Source: Actinobacteria bacterium IMCC26103
GTDB taxonomy: Bacteria; Actinomycetota; Actinomycetes; Nanopelagicales; Nanopelagicaceae
DNA length: 64,000 nucleotides
Assembly: GCA_002284875.1 (NCBI GenBank)
Contig: CP015604.1
Location: forward strand, 868,001-932,000
Direction of reading: 5' to 3'
Shown in pieces: positions 61,815 through 64,000 of this stretch. The notes under the pieces are model-generated. The model had not been told where the DNA came from. It did no database searches and was given only the letters and a program-made list of their open reading frames with translations. Made by a program: the position numbers and the translations under genes. The stretch's first letter is position 1. The number at the start of each line of letters is the position of its first letter.

Positions 61815-62885
61815 ATGTTCAAAAGAAAAACTTCTGTTGTCGCGTTGATTTCAGCTGCGACAATCATTTTGGGTTCATTTGTCTCCACTCCTGCTAAAGC
61901 TGCCTCCGGATTCGTGGGAGTGATACTCCCTGATGCGGCATCTTCAGCACGTTGGGAAACTGCTGATCGTGGATTCTTGAAAGCTGCGTTTGATAAAGCA
62001 GGCGTAACTGTAGATATCCAGAATGCAAATGGTGACAAAGCTGCTTTTGCAACAATTGCCGATCAAATGTTGACAAAAGGTGCAAAAGTTCTAATCATGG
62101 TCAATCTTGATTCAGATTCTTCTAAAGCTGTTCAAGACAAGGCAAAAGCACAAGGCGTGCCAACAATTGACTACGATCGTCTAACTCTTGGCGGATCTGC
62201 TTCGTATTATGTCTCTTTCGACAACGTCTCTGTAGGAAAATTGCAGGGAGAAGGAATAGTTAATTGCTTGAAGGCTAAGGGAGTCAAGAAACCACGAGTG
62301 GTCTATCTCAATGGTTCCCCAACCGACAACAATGCAACTTTGTTTAAGCAAGGATATAAGTCTGTTGTTGATCCTTATCTAAAATCAACCGGTGGAACTC
62401 TAGTTGCAGATCAAGCGGTACCAGATTGGGACAACGCAAAGGGTGGAGTAATCTTCGAGCAGATGCTTACGAAAGCTAAAGGAAAGCTCGATGCAGTTGT
62501 TTCTGCTAATGAGGGACTTGGCCTTGCTGCTGTCGCAGTTCTGAAGAAGAATCGACTCAATGGAAAGGTTTGCGTTTCTGGACAGGATGCAACTGTTGAT
62601 GGTCTTCGTGCGGTGCTCACTGGTGATCTTTCAAACACTGTGTATAAGGCTATTAAGGCGGAAGCACAAGGAGCGGCAGATCTTGCAGTAGCTTTGATTA
62701 ACGGAAAGACTGCGAAGACAAATGGAACTACTGATAATGGAGTTTCCAATGTACCTTCGGTTCTTCTCGTGCCAGTTGGAATCACAAAAGAGAATGTTAA
62801 ACTTGTGATCGCCGATGGTTTCCAAAAGAAAGCCGATGTATGTAAGGGAATTGCCCAACTTTGTACAAAGTTTGGCGTTAATTAG
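61815..62885 (+). CDS. sugar ABC transporter binding protein (XylF-like)
   Basis: A 356-residue secreted sugar-binding protein. The signal peptide runs to about STPAKAASG. VGVILPDAASSARWETADRGF opens the first lobe. TIDYDRLT and ASYYVSFDNVSVGKLQGEG match XylF, where these segments contact the sugar. VVSANEGLGLAAVAVLK and GKVCVSGQDATVDGLRA are in the second lobe. D-xylose or a similar pentose is the likely substrate, although ribose or galactose are possible. It is the first gene to the right of the putative island edge. Confidence 0.88.
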   Translation: MFKRKTSVVALISAATIILGSFVSTPAKAASGFVGVILPDAASSARWETADRGFLKAAFDKAGVTVDIQNANGDKAAFATIADQMLTKGAKVLIMVNLDSDSSKAVQDKAKAQGVPTIDYDRLTLGGSASYYVSFDNVSVGKLQGEGIVNCLKAKGVKKPRVVYLNGSPTDNNATLFKQGYKSVVDPYLKSTGGTLVADQAVPDWDNAKGGVIFEQMLTKAKGKLDAVVSANEGLGLAAVAVLKKNRLNGKVCVSGQDATVDGLRAVLTGDLSNTVYKAIKAEAQGAADLAVALINGKTAKTNGTTDNGVSNVPSVLLVPVGITKENVKLVIADGFQKKADVCKGIAQLCTKFGVN

Positions 62886-62903
62886 CCCTTACGTTTGAAA
62901 TCT

Positions 62904-62946
62904 AATAAGTGGCTGGGCTAATAGAATTTAAGCCCAGCCACTTATT
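62904..62946 (+). terminator. 16-bp intercistronic hairpin after the binding protein gene
   Basis: AATAAGTGGCTGGGCT / AGCCCAGCCACTTATT is a perfect 16-bp stem with an 11-base loop, between the stop at 62885 and the ATG at 62968. There is no long U-tract, so partial termination or mRNA protection is more likely than full termination. Confidence 0.7.
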
Positions 62947-62967
62947 ACAACCTGAAGGGAATTTCCT

Positions 62968-63720
62968 ATGACCAGCCCGATCCTTTCTTTGCGTGGAATC
63001 CAAAAAAGTTTTGGTCCAGTAGAAGTACTTAAACGTGTGGATTTCGACGCATATTCAGGGCAAGTAACTGCCTTAGTGGGCGACAATGGTGCCGGTAAGT
63101 CCACACTCATTAAATGTATGTCAGGGATCTATGGAATCGATGCTGGCGAATATTTCTTCGAAGGTGAGAAAATTCAGATAAGTGGACCCAGAGATGCAAC
63201 ATCTTTAGGGATTGAAATCGTTTATCAAGATCTAGCTCTATGCGACAACTTAGATATTGTTCAAAATATGTTTTTAGGCAGGGAGATAATTAACCGTGGA
63301 ACTCTAAGCGAAGAGACCATGGAGACACTCGCACGGAAGACGCTCGATGGCTTAAGTGTTCGCACAGTAAAGTCAATTCGACAACTGGTTTCTTCTCTTT
63401 CAGGAGGACAACGACAAACTGTTGCTATTGCTCGTGCGGTTTTATGGAATAGTAAAGTTGTTATTCTTGACGAACCGACTGCTGCATTGGGAGTTGCACA
63501 GACTGAACAAGTTCTCAATTTAGTACGTCGACTTGCTGACAAAGGATTGGCAGTAATCCTAATTTCACACAATTTAAGGGATGTTTTTCAAGTTGCCGAC
63601 AATATTGCAGCTTTATATCTCGGGCAGATGGCTGCACAGGTTAAAACGCGAGAAGTGACAGATTCCCAAATTATTCAATTGATAACCACGGGCATGCATT
63701 CAAAGAAAAGTGAGGCATAA
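62968..63720 (+). CDS. sugar ABC transporter ATPase, single domain
   Basis: A 250-residue ATPase with Walker A GDNGAGKSTLIKC, signature SSLSGGQRQTVAIARA, Walker B VVILDEPTAALG and switch His in LISHNLRDV. Pentose transporters in enterobacteria have two fused ATPase domains (XylG, about 510 residues), so this is a half-size type. GAAGGG stands 9 bases before the ATG. The permease gene follows after 1 base. Confidence 0.92.
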   Translation: MTSPILSLRGIQKSFGPVEVLKRVDFDAYSGQVTALVGDNGAGKSTLIKCMSGIYGIDAGEYFFEGEKIQISGPRDATSLGIEIVYQDLALCDNLDIVQNMFLGREIINRGTLSEETMETLARKTLDGLSVRTVKSIRQLVSSLSGGQRQTVAIARAVLWNSKVVILDEPTAALGVAQTEQVLNLVRRLADKGLAVILISHNLRDVFQVADNIAALYLGQMAAQVKTREVTDSQIIQLITTGMHSKKSEA

Positions 63721-63721
63721 A

Positions 63722-64000
63722 ATGGGTAAAAATTATGATGTCGCACCGCTCCAGGAATGGTCAAGTGAATACTTTAAGAGGGTTAAATCTGGAGACATGG
63801 GTGCCCTGCCAGGTGTATTGGGCTTAATAGCTCTATGCATTGTTTTTGGTGCGATGAGCGAAGTTTTTCTGACCCCCGGAAACTTTGCCAATCTACTCAC
63901 GCAAGCTGCATCTGTGATGGTAATCGCCATGGGTCTTATATTTGTTCTCCTGCTTGGAGAAATTGACTTATCGGCGGGATTTGCTTCAGGAGTATGTGGC
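63722..64000 (+). CDS. sugar ABC transporter permease, 5' part only
   Basis: 93 codons visible before the window ends. The protein starts MGKNYDVAPLQEWSSEYFKR, followed by a hydrophobic helix and FLTPGNFANLLTQAASVMVI, then GLIFVLLLGEIDLSAGF, which is the conserved motif of ribose/xylose permeases (XylH/RbsC family). It starts 1 base after the ATPase stop, with GAGG just upstream. The rest lies beyond the right edge. Confidence 0.9.
   Translation, partial: MGKNYDVAPLQEWSSEYFKRVKSGDMGALPGVLGLIALCIVFGAMSEVFLTPGNFANLLTQAASVMVIAMGLIFVLLLGEIDLSAGFASGVCG

Overview
The window looks like chromosomal DNA from a streamlined, mid-GC aquatic actinobacterium of the Nanopelagicales type (freshwater acI, Candidatus Planktophila or Nanopelagicus). 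The assignment rests on gene content and order, not on a database search. The actinobacterial markers are DUF3000 beside RNase D, NlpC/P60 beside a PimB-like mannosyltransferase, glnA-RDD-DUF4191-lipA-lipB, an SCO2322-like protein with a fused ECF ATPase, and the block erpA, PfkB kinase, cysteine-desulfurase-like gene, ctaCDF, qcrBAC, ctaE, trpD. Genes are packed tightly, with 4-base overlaps in the same direction and shared TTAA stop codons between convergent genes. Many transcription units have a TANNNT box ending 6 or 7 bases before the start codon, which suggests leaderless mRNAs.

Layout. 1-5250: partial thiolase, iron permease, RNase D, DUF3000, EamA exporter, a compact RibD-like reductase and a 60-residue four-cysteine protein. 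5330-10510: cell-envelope genes (NlpC/P60 hydrolase, GT4 mannosyltransferase) and an acyl-CoA ligase with a two-component pair. 10570-14340: polyketide-cyclase-like protein, ROK glucokinase, acyltransferase, a RecB-like nuclease domain protein and a LysE exporter. 14400-21510: uracil/xanthine permease, an unknown membrane protein with a lone LuxR-type regulator, enoyl-CoA hydratase/SDR/GNAT, an NCS1 permease and a short NhaA. 21570-26580: glutamine synthetase and the lipoate genes. 26600-36620: MMPL transporter, FAD and SDR oxidoreductases, 2-oxo acid dehydrogenase E2 and E3, PepA, GcvT. The lipoate genes, E2, E3 and GcvT form a functional set around protein-bound lipoate.

36600-40550 is an ECF vitamin transporter operon preceded by a cobalamin riboswitch, so its substrate is very likely cobalamin. 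40600-45820: aldo/keto reductase, DUF3043, NadA, ErpA, PfkB kinase and a cysteine-desulfurase-like protein that lacks the PLP lysine. 45850-53190 encodes the aerobic bc1-aa3 respiratory chain (ctaC, ctaD, ctaF, ctaE, qcrC, qcrA, qcrB). 53340-61180: degenerate receiver, trpD, exonuclease, hydrolase, amidase, a PhoX/DUF839 secreted protein, ACC deaminase, a DUF4287 protein and a 57-residue membrane protein.

At about 61215 a tRNA 3'-end fragment, in minus orientation with a T-rich flank, abuts a decayed zinc-finger gene. To its right is a xylose/ribose-type ABC transporter (binding protein, ATPase, start of permease). This looks like the edge of an integrated genomic island that continues past the right end. 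No rRNA, intact tRNA, CRISPR array or transposase was seen.
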